The position numbers and the translations under genes were made by a program. Shown here piece by piece: positions 28,996-38,117 of a stretch of DNA of 64,000 bases. Positions within the stretch are counted from its first letter, which is position 1; the number at the start of each line of letters is the position of its first letter. Origin of the DNA: Synechococcus sp. M16CYN. Its GTDB lineage: Bacteria; Cyanobacteriota; Cyanobacteriia; PCC-6307; Cyanobiaceae. The stretch spans positions 434,001-498,000 of the forward strand of contig NZ_AP029048.1 in assembly GCF_040371545.1 (NCBI RefSeq). The letters are read 5' to 3'. The notes below the pieces were generated by a model. That model was not told where the DNA came from and did no database searches. It saw only the letters and a list, made by a program, of their open reading frames with translations.

Positions 28996-31134
28996 TTATC
29001 GCGATCTGACTGTGCTAATTGCATCCATAGCGATCGATGCAATCGTTTGATCGCTAACTTTGGGTAGTTGAATGTATTTACCGCCAGCAGCCTCTGCGAG
29101 ATCTTTGCCAATACCACTACCGATGAATTTGCGTTCGGTGTCGATTACCAAAAGCTTGATACCAAGCACACGATATCGAGCAGCAAGATCCAGTACCTCT
29201 TGCTTCAGATGGGGCTTTTCTCCTCCCTCTGGCTTTGGCTGACCAAGAGACACACTCAGGGGAACATTGCCACGACCGTCGGTAATGGCAACCACCACCA
29301 CTTGGCTTAGATCGCCCGTGGCTAGAGAGTTGGCACCGATTTTTGCCGCTTGTGTAAGCCCATGGGCGAGTGGTGAGCCGCCGCCGCAAGGCATCAGTTC
29401 TAACCGTCGTCGCGCTGCTGTGATCGAGCGTGTTGGTGGCAACAGCACTTCAGCTTGTTCACCTCGGAAAGTGATCAGCGCTACTTCATCACGGTTTTTG
29501 TAGGCCTCAGTAAGGAGGCGAATGACCGCACCCTTAGCACTTTGCATGCGGTTGAGAGCCATAGAACCACTGGCATCCACCAAAAAAATCACTAGAGCTC
29601 CAGCTGTGCGATGCATCAGCTTGGCGCGAAGATCTCCTTTTTCCACAATCACCAAGCGACCAGGCCGACGTTCCCGACGCACCTTTTGGTACGGGGCGGC
29701 CGCGCGCAGGGTCGCATCAACTGCGATACGACGCACAGGGCCGCGGGGTAGCATCGGTCTAATATATCGACCTCGGCTGTCACTTAACACTACGGAACGA
29801 CTGCCGCCGCTATTGACCGCCTTTCTTGTGCCTGCGTTAAACAGCAAAAGATTTGGGTCCACATCGATGGCTTCTGGGTTCAGCATGAATTCCTCGGGAA
29901 CGACAGATGAAGCTTGGTCCCTCAGCTCATCGTCGTCGGTATCGCCCTCCTCAGTATCATTTCGGTCGTTGTCTTCCTCTGGATTATCACCGTCTTTTGA
30001 ACCTTCTGATGACGGGTTTGGATTCTCCTGTTGTTCTCGATTTTCTTGATTCGATGATGGCCTTTGATCTTGGGGTGGCGGAGGCTCCGTATGTTGTTGA
30101 TCCAGCGGCGGCAGCTGTGAAGCTCTCGGAGCAATCACGAGAGCGACGGCCACTTGTAAATCGTTGGCTTCGACGCGGTCACGCCCACTGAGGGCGGCAT
30201 AAGCGCGGGCGACGCGTACGGCATAGAGATCCGAGCGGTGTCCTTCCACTCCCCCGCGAATTGCCTCGGTGACAAGATATTTAATCTGTTCACGGTTGAT
30301 CTGCACGTCTGGCAGCCATTGACGGGCGAGCAACAGCTGGGTGGCAATAGCGTCGGTTTCTTTGCTCCAAGTTTCAGCAAAACTGCGGCTGCACTGGCCG
30401 TGAGCCAGTACAGCTTTGGTGATCTCTACCCGTTGCTTAATGTTCACCAACTGATTGGCCGAAAGCGCGATAGCAAAGCGGTCAAGCAAATGATCGCGAA
30501 TCGTGCCTTCCTCCGGGTTATAGGTGGCGATCAAAAGTGGTTTGCAAGGGTGGCTTAAGCTGAGGCCCTCTCTCTCAACGTGGTTTTGGCCGCTGCTCAC
30601 AGCTGCCAGCATCAGGTTAACAATGCCATCATCGAGAAGATTAAAATCGTCCACGTAGAGCACACCACGGTGTGCATCTGCTAGAAGACCTGGCTGAAAG
30701 ATCGCGCTGCCATTTGCTAATGAGGCTGCTACGTCAATGGCCCCAATCAGACGGTCTTCGGTTATGCCTAAAGGGATTTGCACAAAAGGCGCTGGAATTA
30801 CCTTGGAGACAACGCCACCCGCGAGCCGTTGTTGCGTTGCAGCATCCCATTCCTCAGAATTCTCGGGATCGAGGTTGCGGCTTATCCCACCCTGGATATC
30901 GACGATATTGATCGGTGGCAGCAGGGCGTGTAACCCTCGTGCCAAAACCGATTTGCCGGTACCCTGCCCTCCAGCAATTACAACACCACCAAGCCCAGGG
31001 TCGACCGCTGCCAGTAAGAGCGCCAGCTTGATCGTTTCATGGCCAACAATTGCAGCCAGCGGAAAGGAATGGATTGTCCGGTCGTTTTTGCAATTAGACC
31101 GCTCGCTAACATAGAAGTGTTCCATTCTATTCAT
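28996..31134 (-). CDS. chlD: magnesium-protoporphyrin chelatase subunit D
   Basis: Subunit of the ATP-driven enzyme that inserts magnesium into protoporphyrin IX, the first chlorophyll-specific step. An AAA+-like N-terminal domain contains [20 protein letters not shown] and [14 protein letters not shown] central Pro/Gln/Glu/Asp-rich acidic linker (about residues 375-420) follows. The C-terminal integrin-I (VWA) domain carries the MIDAS motif [14 protein letters not shown] and [18 protein letters not shown] place the start at ATG 31134, since the upstream reading lacks family character and would overlap the divergent folK; ATG 31125 is the alternative. The partner subunits ChlI and ChlH are not in the window. 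Confidence 0.93.
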   Translation of the reverse strand: MNRMEHFYVSERSNCKNDRTIHSFPLAAIVGHETIKLALLLAAVDPGLGGVVIAGGQGTGKSVLARGLHALLPPINIVDIQGGISRNLDPENSEEWDAATQQRLAGGVVSKVIPAPFVQIPLGITEDRLIGAIDVAASLANGSAIFQPGLLADAHRGVLYVDDFNLLDDGIVNLMLAAVSSGQNHVEREGLSLSHPCKPLLIATYNPEEGTIRDHLLDRFAIALSANQLVNIKQRVEITKAVLAHGQCSRSFAETWSKETDAIATQLLLARQWLPDVQINREQIKYLVTEAIRGGVEGHRSDLYAVRVARAYAALSGRDRVEANDLQVAVALVIAPRASQLPPLDQQHTEPPPPQDQRPSSNQENREQQENPNPSSEGSKDGDNPEEDNDRNDTEEGDTDDDELRDQASSVVPEEFMLNPEAIDVDPNLLLFNAGTRKAVNSGGSRSVVLSDSRGRYIRPMLPRGPVRRIAVDATLRAAAPYQKVRRERRPGRLVIVEKGDLRAKLMHRTAGALVIFLVDASGSMALNRMQSAKGAVIRLLTEAYKNRDEVALITFRGEQAEVLLPPTRSITAARRRLELMPCGGGSPLAHGLTQAAKIGANSLATGDLSQVVVVAITDGRGNVPLSVSLGQPKPEGGEKPHLKQEVLDLAARYRVLGIKLLVIDTERKFIGSGIGKDLAEAAGGKYIQLPKVSDQTIASIAMDAISTVRSR

Positions 31135-31151
31135 GTGTGTCAGTCTCGCTG

Positions 31152-31646
31152 ATGGTTGGTTGCAGCGATACCTCTTTAGCAATTGCCTTGGGTGCAAATT
31201 TGCCGCATGCGGGTAAAGAGCCACGGCAGACTCTGCTAGAGGTGCGTCCACTGTTGATCGCATTAGCAACAGAGTGGGCTGACGCGCCATTACGGTTTAG
31301 CTGGTCTCCTCTGTTCGATACAACTCCTATGGGCGGACCGCCCAGCCAACCTCGGTATTTGAACTCCGTGGTGGTGATACGGGGCTGTCTTGGTCAGCCC
31401 GCTCAGACGGCGGCTATCAATCTATTGGATAACTTACATAGTCTGGAGCGCCAATTCGGACGTCAGCGCGTCGCAGAACAACTTTGGGGACCTCGAACAT
31501 TGGATCTTGATTTGTTGTTTTGGGGGGAACTGCGGTTTGAGCATATGCGGTTAACACTCCCTCATCCACGCCTTCACCTACGCAGCTTCGTGCTTGAACC
31601 GCTTTTAGCCGCGATGAAATGCTCAGAAGATTGGGGGACGGCTTAA
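31152..31646 (+). CDS. folK: 6-hydroxymethyl-7,8-dihydropterin pyrophosphokinase
   Basis: Transfers pyrophosphate from ATP to hydroxymethyl-dihydropterin in folate synthesis. Signature blocks: LAIALGANL near the start, [30 protein letters not shown], and the catalytic [13 protein letters not shown] with two metal-binding aspartates, followed by [19 protein letters not shown] take ATG 31152; a GTG at 31137 would also work and adds five residues. Divergent from chlD with under 20 bases between the starts, so the two share a promoter region that extends into at least one gene. Confidence 0.92.
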   Translation: MVGCSDTSLAIALGANLPHAGKEPRQTLLEVRPLLIALATEWADAPLRFSWSPLFDTTPMGGPPSQPRYLNSVVVIRGCLGQPAQTAAINLLDNLHSLERQFGRQRVAEQLWGPRTLDLDLLFWGELRFEHMRLTLPHPRLHLRSFVLEPLLAAMKCSEDWGTA

Positions 31647-31704
31647 AGGCGATGACGTGTTTAGCGATCTAGCCATGCTAAGTATCTAAAATATTGTTGA
31701 TTCC

Positions 31705-32265
31705 ATGGCACCGTTGCCAACTCCGGAGCCTTTTGAGTTGTTGGAAACCGTAGAAACGGTAGCTGTTCGCAAGCTCCGGTTTGAGCGAAACCGGATCAGG
31801 TTACCCATAGCAATGGAGGGCACCTTTGGCATGATTCGCCATCCTGGTGCATCACTGGCAGTGCCAATCACAGACGACGGCCAGGTCATCCTATTGCGCC
31901 AATATCGTTTTGCTGTACAAGCACGGTTACTTGAGTTTCCTGCCGGCACCCTAGAAGAGGGTGAAGATCCGCTTGCGTCCATGCAGCGAGAGCTTGGGGA
32001 AGAAGTGGGCTACAGCGCAGCACGTTGGGATGGTCTGGGCTCAATGCTTCCCTGTCCTGGCTACTCTGACGAAGTAATTCATTGCTTCCTGGCCCGGGAT
32101 CTCATACCCTTGGAGAATCCCCCGGCTGGAGACGACGACGAGGACTTAGCCGTGGTAACTATGACTCCCGCTCAGCTAGATCGCGCTTTGGCTTCTGGTG
32201 ATGAATGGCTAGACGGTAAGAGCGTCACGGCCTGGTTCCGGGCGAAACAATTGTTGAGTCTTTGA
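31705..32265 (+). CDS. NUDIX hydrolase, ADP-ribose pyrophosphatase-like
   Basis: The Nudix box is complete: GTLEEGEDPLASMQRELGEE followed by VGY, matching Gx5Ex7REUxEExGU. Upstream is VILLRQYRFAVQARLLEFPA, the ADP-ribose pyrophosphatase-type strand just before the box, and downstream PGYSDEVIHCFLARDL, also typical of that subgroup. It probably hydrolyses ADP-ribose or related nucleoside diphosphate sugars in the cytosol. 186 residues. Its TGA overlaps the ATG of the photolyase gene by one base, so the two are coupled; a link to repair or flavin nucleotide turnover is conceivable but unproven. Confidence 0.88.
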   Translation: MAPLPTPEPFELLETVETVAVRKLRFERNRIRLPIAMEGTFGMIRHPGASLAVPITDDGQVILLRQYRFAVQARLLEFPAGTLEEGEDPLASMQRELGEEVGYSAARWDGLGSMLPCPGYSDEVIHCFLARDLIPLENPPAGDDDEDLAVVTMTPAQLDRALASGDEWLDGKSVTAWFRAKQLLSL

Positions 32266-33698
32266 TGGCGGTCCCTCGCGTTCTGTTCTGGCATCGTCGC
32301 GATTTGCGTCTAGCTGACAACCTTGGCATCCATAAAGCTGTTGGCATCAGCCCCGCTGTGACCGGGGTATACGTTCTGGACCCAGCGCTGATTAACCCAC
32401 CCGAATTTTTGCCACCAACGGCCCCAGCCCGATTGTGGTTTTTGACTGAAAGCCTGGTCGAGCTGCAGCAACGCTGGCTTGCAATCGGTAGCCGGTTATT
32501 AATTCTTGAAGGTGATCCGCTGGAAGTGGTGCCACAGTTGGCCAAAAGGATCGATGCTGAATCTGTTGTATGGAATAAGGATGTAGAGCCTTACAGTCGT
32601 GAACGCGATCGGCAGGTAGCAAGGAGTCTACAAGCTGATGGGCGCAAGGTGCTAGTTGGCTGGGATCAGCTATTGGTAGCACCTGAGTCGCTCAAAACTA
32701 GTACTGGTAATCCTTACCGCGTTTATGGTCCTTTCTTTCGCAATTGGCGAAACAAGGTGCAGGCCAATCGGCCTGCAACGGTCGATGCTCCTGCAGGACT
32801 GATTGATCTAAGTTCCGACTTGATCCCGGCTAGAGATCCACTAACTGCGATCCGCCACAACCATGGGTTTCAAGGAGCCGAGATCTGTCCGTGTCGTCCT
32901 GGCGAGGCAGCGGCACTGGAGCAGCTTACCAATTTTGGTAACAATGCCATGTCCGACTATGAGCTAAATCGTAATCTCCCGGGCACCGACGCCACCTCTC
33001 ATCTTAGTGCAGCATTGAGTGCCGGCACACTCAGCCCTCGTCAGGCTTGGTGCGTCGCGCAACTGGCTCGTAGTCGTATCTGTAATCACCAACAGCATAT
33101 GGCAATTGGTGTGTGGGAGCAAGAATTGGGTTGGCGCGAGTTTTACCAGCAGTCTTTGTTTCATTTCCCGCAGTTAGCGGACGGCCCGTATCGCGAGCAG
33201 TGGAGTCGGTTTCCGTGGAAGAACAACGCGGATTGGTTCAGTATTTGGAAAGAGGGCCAGACTGGTGTTCCTATTGTTGATGCAGCAATGCGTCAACTCA
33301 ACCAGAGTGGCTGGATGCATAATCGCTGTCGAATGATTGTCGCTTCTTTCTTGGTGAAAGATTTAATTTGTGACTGGCGTTGGGGCGAACGCGCCTTCAT
33401 GGAGATGGAGGTAGATGGAGACCTAGCTTCTAACAACGGCGGTTGGCAGTGGAGTACGAGCAGTGGAATGGATCCCAAACCGCTGCGTATCTTTAATCCT
33501 GTGACCCAAGCTGCAAAGTTCGATGCTCAGGGCGATTACATTCGTCGCTGGTTACCCGAACTAAAGCACGTCAACACCAAGGACCTGCTTACTGGGGAGA
33601 TTGGTGCGTTGGAGCGTCATGGCTACCCACAACCGCTTGTTGACCATAAAAAGCAACAAGCTCTATTTAGAACACTCTATTCTACAATTCGATCTTAA
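32265..33698 (+). CDS. phr: deoxyribodipyrimidine photolyase (class I, full length)
   Basis: Light-driven repair of cyclobutane pyrimidine dimers. The N-terminal antenna domain begins VLFWHRRDLRLADNLGIHKA and ends near residue 130. The FAD-binding domain shows GVWEQELGWREFYQQ, GQTGVPIVDAAMRQLNQSGW followed by MHNRCRM, FLVKDLICDWRWGERAFMEM, and DLASNNGGWQWSTSSGMD with RIFNPVTQ. The electron-transfer and FAD-contact residues (WMHNR, DxDxASNN, WQW) are all present. 477 residues, normal. ATG 32265 overlaps the NUDIX stop, so the TTG at 32262 is unlikely to be the start. A second photolyase-like system lies 2-3 kb downstream on the other strand. Confidence 0.94.
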   Translation: MAVPRVLFWHRRDLRLADNLGIHKAVGISPAVTGVYVLDPALINPPEFLPPTAPARLWFLTESLVELQQRWLAIGSRLLILEGDPLEVVPQLAKRIDAESVVWNKDVEPYSRERDRQVARSLQADGRKVLVGWDQLLVAPESLKTSTGNPYRVYGPFFRNWRNKVQANRPATVDAPAGLIDLSSDLIPARDPLTAIRHNHGFQGAEICPCRPGEAAALEQLTNFGNNAMSDYELNRNLPGTDATSHLSAALSAGTLSPRQAWCVAQLARSRICNHQQHMAIGVWEQELGWREFYQQSLFHFPQLADGPYREQWSRFPWKNNADWFSIWKEGQTGVPIVDAAMRQLNQSGWMHNRCRMIVASFLVKDLICDWRWGERAFMEMEVDGDLASNNGGWQWSTSSGMDPKPLRIFNPVTQAAKFDAQGDYIRRWLPELKHVNTKDLLTGEIGALERHGYPQPLVDHKKQQALFRTLYSTIRS

Positions 33699-34818
33699 TC
33701 ATATTTCATAAATCTCCAGTTGAAGGTGTTAGTTATGCGATAAGCCGGAGCGTAAGTAACCCCAAGCTCTTATTTTTCCTTTGCGAGAAACTTAATTATA
33801 GAAAATTGACAGACTTTAAAACTTCATTCAATAACTGTTTCATAATGAGAAGTAGATTTTAAATATAGCCTGGCTATCATTAAAGTAATTGAAAGTCCGT
33901 TATAATTGCACACTAGACAATTATTCTGACTCTAGCTTCCTTTCTGCGAAGTTTACTTTAGGCTAGCGCCTATGAGCCACGACTTCCGTTAAGATATTAA
34001 GCCGAAATTGTAACTAATTAACGCATAGTAGGTTTGACCAGAAGTGAAGCTGCTCAAGCCAATTTACGGCTCATATTACTAACTAGTTCCGGCTGTAACT
34101 ATGTACAGTTATTGATTAATACCGGTTAACCTAAGGCGTTAGCTTCTGTTAGCGCACAGTAATCGACGATGTTGCGATTGCTAATCTAGTCTATGTTCGA
34201 GGCTGCTGCTTGCACCAAGGTGTCAAGGCGTTCGCCCATCATAATGAAAGATGTGTAAGAAACTAGCTGGCGTATCATTCACGGCAAACTCATGCATAAA
34301 TTACATTGCGGTTAGCGTTGCTTATTTGCAACACACACGGCAACTTTGCTTAATAGCAGAATTCTTGGCGGGGTAGGTCTGAGCTAATAGCTGAATGATT
34401 GGCCCATTTAATAAGTTAGCCGTTTTTGGACCTGATTTCGGTGCCAATCAAGACTGACCAAGAGGATGGAGCTAAATCCATATCTGTAAACACCGAAGCC
34501 TTACTCAGTGACAGTGCTGATGGTTTCTTATTGTTGTGGGGAAACCAGATAAGCTAGTTGCTGCTTTGCTTCATCGCCTATTTCGATTCCAGGGGCTTAT
34601 CAGGTCAAAATTAAGGAATATCAGGCTCTGCTATCGCAGTTTATAGCACCTAAAGGTTAAGGGTTTAAAACATAAAGTATTTTCGGCTTATTGGTTGATT
34701 CATTATTTAATGCCATATTTATATGGTGTTGTTCCTCTAATAAAGTTAGCACTCAGATTAATAATTGCTTGATTGAGGTTTGAAGGTGATGTCTGTACAT
34801 AAGGAAACTATGAATGTT
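33699..34818. other. long intergenic region with possible coding remnants
   Basis: About 1.1 kb between convergent genes. The left half is AT-rich and stop-dense. In the right half a GTG-initiated frame at 34441-34557 (38 codons) reads as a plausible protein fragment, VPIKTDQEDGAKSISVNTEA and onward, and a second protein-like scrap lies near 34185-34265. Neither is recognised. I read this as a graveyard of one or more lost genes rather than functional sequence. No tRNA or clear terminator seen. Confidence 0.35.
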
Positions 34819-35403
34819 TCAGATGAACCATTGTGGTTCTTGACCAGGGTTCCATTTTATATTGCACCCTACTGAAGCCAATTGTTTGGGGTTGACCGCC
34901 TCACCACTAAGTGTGGCATTGAGCGCTGCACGTAAGTCGGATCCGGTCAGGGGTTCGTTGTTGCCGGGTCGACTGGAATCAAGTTGACCCCGATAACGAA
35001 GAGTTTGCGTCGTGCTGCCTTGTGGACTAAACAGATAGAATTCAGGTGTACAGGCAGCCCGAAGAGATTTTGCAAGACTGTGCTCTGTGTCCAGAAGGTA
35101 TGGAAATTGCCAGCCATGTTTATTAGCTTGCTCCGTCAGTTGCTCTGGCCCATCTTGGGGATGTGTGGCTAAGCTGTTGCTGCTCAAACCGATGATCTGG
35201 ATTTGGGTTCCAAAGTCTTGATCTAAGCGAGTGAGCTCCGGTTCGATGTGCTTTACAAAAGGGCAATGTGCACAGAGCACCATCAGCAATACCGGTTGTT
35301 GATTCAGTTGCGTCGATTGAAATTTCTCTCCACTCACCCGCCGCAAACTGAAAGTCGGCATTGGTGTTCCAAGGGCTAACATTGTTGAAGATGTGAGAGT
35401 CAT
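34819..35403 (-). CDS. thioredoxin-fold peroxiredoxin-like protein (AhpC/TSA family)
   Basis: 194 residues. N-terminal MPTFSLRRVSGEKFQSTQLN is the usual start of AhpC/TSA-like domains; the active-site segment is VLLMVLCAHCPFVKHIEPEL, with Cys44 and Cys47 as a CxxC pair in the thioredoxin position. IIGLSSNS, FPYLLDTEHSLAKSLRAACT and PEFYLFSPQG follow, including the conserved cis-Pro region CTPEFYLF. Such proteins (a CAHCPF/CNHCPF motif) are common in cyanobacteria and other bacteria as cytosolic redox proteins of uncertain partner. No signal peptide. Start is the ATG at 35403; an internal ATG seven codons later is possible. Confidence 0.85.
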   Translation of the reverse strand: MTLTSSTMLALGTPMPTFSLRRVSGEKFQSTQLNQQPVLLMVLCAHCPFVKHIEPELTRLDQDFGTQIQIIGLSSNSLATHPQDGPEQLTEQANKHGWQFPYLLDTEHSLAKSLRAACTPEFYLFSPQGSTTQTLRYRGQLDSSRPGNNEPLTGSDLRAALNATLSGEAVNPKQLASVGCNIKWNPGQEPQWFI

Positions 35404-35795
35404 CGCAGTGTCCGTAAATCTCGACTATTCATCAGGATGGCGCTAATTGGCATTAATTGACACGGTAGTTGTTCTTAACCCCATTGATAGTGATGTTGTC
35501 AGTAAGTTGCGATTGCCCACCTAAGCCGATAAGAAGAAAGATTGTACTTTACCGTTCGTATGGTCAGTTCTGAGGCAATGAATCAGGAATCAATGAATAA
35601 CAAAACGGTCTTTCTAGTTCACATATAACTAAAAACCGGTTAACCCTTAGTGTTGGTTTCGCCGGTCGTGGTCAACTTTCCATCTTCGCAAACTGCGGTA
35701 ATGCAATGAAAAAACCTCTCATAATTACGATCGTGAACAAAACCCTATTTTATCGGAGCATTAAAAATATATAAAAACAAGCTATTTCAACTACG
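35404..35795. other. AT-rich intergenic region
   Basis: About 390 bases, mostly AT-rich and stop-dense, with no supported gene. The right boundary adjoins an unassigned open frame at 35796-35924 (minus strand), discussed under findings. The promoter of the thioredoxin-like gene should lie at its left end. Confidence 0.3.
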
Positions 35796-35910
35796 TTAGT
35801 CGCAATCCTCAGCACGGTTATTTTTCTCTGATAGAGAGAGTGAAGCACTTATTGGCCGGCCTTGCAAAGCTTGTAAAGCAACCCGAGCGACTTGAGTAAT
35901 TGCCGAACGA

Positions 35911-36351
35911 TCAATGTCGCACACCGTAATGCTGCCAAATTGCTGGTTCGGCATCGTGCCAGTAGTGACTAAATCGTCCCAAGCGAGGCGGATGCGCGAG
36001 CTCTACAAACGTCTCCCCATCAAGCATCCGGAGAGGACATTCTCGGTTAATGGCATCTCCAATCCGTTTGATTCGAGGATCAACGGCTCTGCTGCTGACA
36101 ACTCCATCTGCTCCACAACGTTCAGCAAAAGCCAGGACTTCGGCAGCAACATCTCCTTTGCGTATTGTGATAGGCAAATCCAAACAACATTCGTAAAGGA
36201 AACCTAGTCGTTTGCGACTAATGCGCTGCATCTCAATCCAGACTTGATCAAAGACAAAAAGCCCAGGCGCTTCAGGGTAACTCTTGAAGGCAGGGTTAGC
36301 TGTTCCAAGTGCTTCTTCATGAAGCCAAATGATCGGCCGTTTCAGTTCCAT
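35911..36351 (-). CDS. photolyase N-terminal-like (Rossmann antenna) domain protein, stand-alone
   Basis: 146 residues that match the pattern of a photolyase/cryptochrome alpha/beta domain: strand 1 RPIIWLHEEALGTANPAFK corresponds to the usual LxWFRRDLRLxDNPAL, GLFVFDQVW to the second strand, RKRLGFLYECCLDLPITIRK then GD to the RxxFLxxxLxxLxxxL..GD region, and AAEVLAFAERCGADGVVSS to the next helix-strand. The arginines and aspartates of the RRDLRL antenna loop are replaced by EEALG, so the usual chromophore contacts may be altered. It lies 22 bases downstream of a gene encoding only the FAD-binding domain, so the two products could form a split photolyase or cryptochrome. The end may be truncated by a frameshift. 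Confidence 0.6.
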   Translation of the reverse strand: MELKRPIIWLHEEALGTANPAFKSYPEAPGLFVFDQVWIEMQRISRKRLGFLYECCLDLPITIRKGDVAAEVLAFAERCGADGVVSSRAVDPRIKRIGDAINRECPLRMLDGETFVELAHPPRLGRFSHYWHDAEPAIWQHYGVRH

Positions 36352-36373
36352 TGAGATTACTAGCTGCCTGGAT

Positions 36374-37249
36374 TTAACTTTTTATGGTCGACTTACTGCG
36401 GTTGCTTCGTCGTCGCACAGGTGTGTTGCGAATTGGGGGTGCATAGGGGAATAAATCGCTACCGAGCCTGTCGTAGCTGCCCTCAAACGGACAAGATGTT
36501 GCACTTGTACAGTTCTCGCAAAAACTACCCCCGCTGTAACGCTCCAGGGTGTCGCGATTGAAAAAATAGGGCTTATGGCTGAAAGTACTGGCGACCCACT
36601 GCCAGCTCAGGTTATTGCTGGCGGGATCGCCGTCAAGCAAATGCTCAAGAAACCAATCGGCCCCTGTCTTCCAGTGTACACGTCGCCAGTGCACCAACCA
36701 GGCTGCCATCCACATACGGGCGTGATTGTGTAACCAACCGATACTGACAAGCTGCTTGTAAAAACTATCCATGCAGGCCAAACCGGTGCATCCGTAGCGG
36801 ACATCTTCCGGAATCTCTCGGCTGTAACTAGCACTTACATAACCAGTTTTAAACTCTTCCTGATCATCGTTGATTCCATCACCAAGGTTTTGCCATATTC
36901 GTTGCCAGAAATCGCGCCAACCCAGCTCATTGATCAGTTTAGCCCCGTCGTCGCGATTGTGAATACTCTTGAAGACTGTGTCGCGCACTTCTGCCAGGGA
37001 AATTACACCGTGGCGGATGTAAGGCGATAAGCCTGTGACGAATCCGCCGAGGTGGTCGCGACTGCGAGCATATAGTTTCGCGTCAATGCTCTTTAGCCGT
37101 TTCTCAGCAGCCTCTCGCCCGCCACGGATTGAGCTAATTAAGCCGTTCGCTTCAGGAAACTCCCTCTCTAGCAATTCATTGAGATCATCGCGACAATTAA
37201 TAGTGCGCGGCATGTCGCCGGCAATTGGAGGCAACGGAGTAACTGGCAT
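36374..37249 (-). CDS. photolyase/cryptochrome FAD-binding domain protein lacking the N-terminal domain
   Basis: 291 residues. The FAD-binding domain is complete: RSRDHLGGFVTGLSPYIRHG, LGWRDFWQRIW, GCTGLACMDSFYKQLVSIGW with LHNHARMWMA, HWKTGADWFLEHLLDGDPAS followed by NNLSWQWVASTFSHKPYFFN. These carry the Asn, Asp and Trp positions used for FAD binding and electron transfer in class I photolyases. No antenna domain precedes it; only about 40 residues lie ahead of the first FAD-domain helix. Cys159 (in TGLAC), Cys244, Cys247 and Cys253 recall the four-Cys arrangement of iron-sulfur bacterial photolyases, although the rest of the domain is class I-like. Upstream of the antenna-like gene on the same strand; divergent from fabI. 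Confidence 0.8.
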   Translation of the reverse strand: MPVTPLPPIAGDMPRTINCRDDLNELLEREFPEANGLISSIRGGREAAEKRLKSIDAKLYARSRDHLGGFVTGLSPYIRHGVISLAEVRDTVFKSIHNRDDGAKLINELGWRDFWQRIWQNLGDGINDDQEEFKTGYVSASYSREIPEDVRYGCTGLACMDSFYKQLVSIGWLHNHARMWMAAWLVHWRRVHWKTGADWFLEHLLDGDPASNNLSWQWVASTFSHKPYFFNRDTLERYSGGSFCENCTSATSCPFEGSYDRLGSDLFPYAPPIRNTPVRRRSNRSKSTIKS

Positions 37250-37334
37250 CCGTCCTTATGAAATGACTGGTGCTTGATCTTGGCGGTTGATGGGAGAGAA
37301 TGGCGCGAGTTTACCTCCGTTCCGGTTCGTTCTG

Positions 37335-38117
37335 ATGCTGCTTGATCTCACCGGTAAAAAAATTCTGGTTACCGGCATCGCTAACAATCGCTCGATTGCC
37401 TGGGGCATTGCTCAGCAGTTGGAAGCGGCAGGGGCGGAGCTCGGCATCACTTACCTTCCAGATGAGAGAGGTCGTTTTGAGTCCAAGGTGCGGGAACTAA
37501 CCGCACCGTTGAAGCCCAGCTTGTTTCTTCCTTTGGATGTCCAAGATCCTGCTCAAATAACGAGTGTTTTTGCGGAAATCAAAAATAAATGGGGAGTCAT
37601 GGATGGTTTGGTGCATTGCTTAGCTTTCGCTGGCAAAGAAGAACTGATTGGCGATTACAGTGCCACAACAACCGAAGGTTTTGCACGCTCCCTCAATATC
37701 AGTGCCTATTCCCTAGCGCCGCTTTGCGCTCATTCCAAGCCTCTATTTAGTGAGAAAGCCGGCGTAGTCACTCTCTCCTACTTGGGAGCTGAGCGTGCTG
37801 TTCCTAATTATAATGTGATGGGCGTAGCCAAGGCTGCTTTAGAGGCCTCCGTGCGCTACTTAGCAGCTGAGCTTGGTCCCGAGAAGCAAGTTCGTGTCAA
37901 CGCTATCAGCGCTGGTCCGATTCGCACTCTAGCCAGCTCAGCTATTGGAGGCATTATCGATATGATACACAATGTAGAAAAGAAAGCCCCATTACGTCGC
38001 ACGGTCACCCAGATAGAAGTCGGTGGTGCTGCTGCATTTTTATTGAGCGATTTGTCCAGTGGGATCTCGGGTCAAACTATTTATGTAGATGCGGGTTATT
38101 GCGTAGCTGGCATGTGA
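37335..38117 (+). CDS. fabI: enoyl-[acyl-carrier-protein] reductase (NADH)
   Basis: Last reduction step of fatty-acid elongation. SDR-type protein of 260 residues: LLDLTGKKILVTGIANNRSI then AWGIA is the characteristic FabI N-terminus, LPLDVQDPAQI, GLVHCLAFAGKEEL, TLSYLGAERAVPNYNVMGVA with the catalytic Tyr and Lys (YxxxxxxK), VRVNAISAGPIRTLASSAI and SGISGQTIYVDAGY. ATG 37335 matches the family start; the upstream GTG-type start in the same frame adds 16 unrelated residues. Divergent from the split photolyase pair, with under 100 bases between them. Confidence 0.96.
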   Translation: MLLDLTGKKILVTGIANNRSIAWGIAQQLEAAGAELGITYLPDERGRFESKVRELTAPLKPSLFLPLDVQDPAQITSVFAEIKNKWGVMDGLVHCLAFAGKEELIGDYSATTTEGFARSLNISAYSLAPLCAHSKPLFSEKAGVVTLSYLGAERAVPNYNVMGVAKAALEASVRYLAAELGPEKQVRVNAISAGPIRTLASSAIGGIIDMIHNVEKKAPLRRTVTQIEVGGAAAFLLSDLSSGISGQTIYVDAGYCVAGM

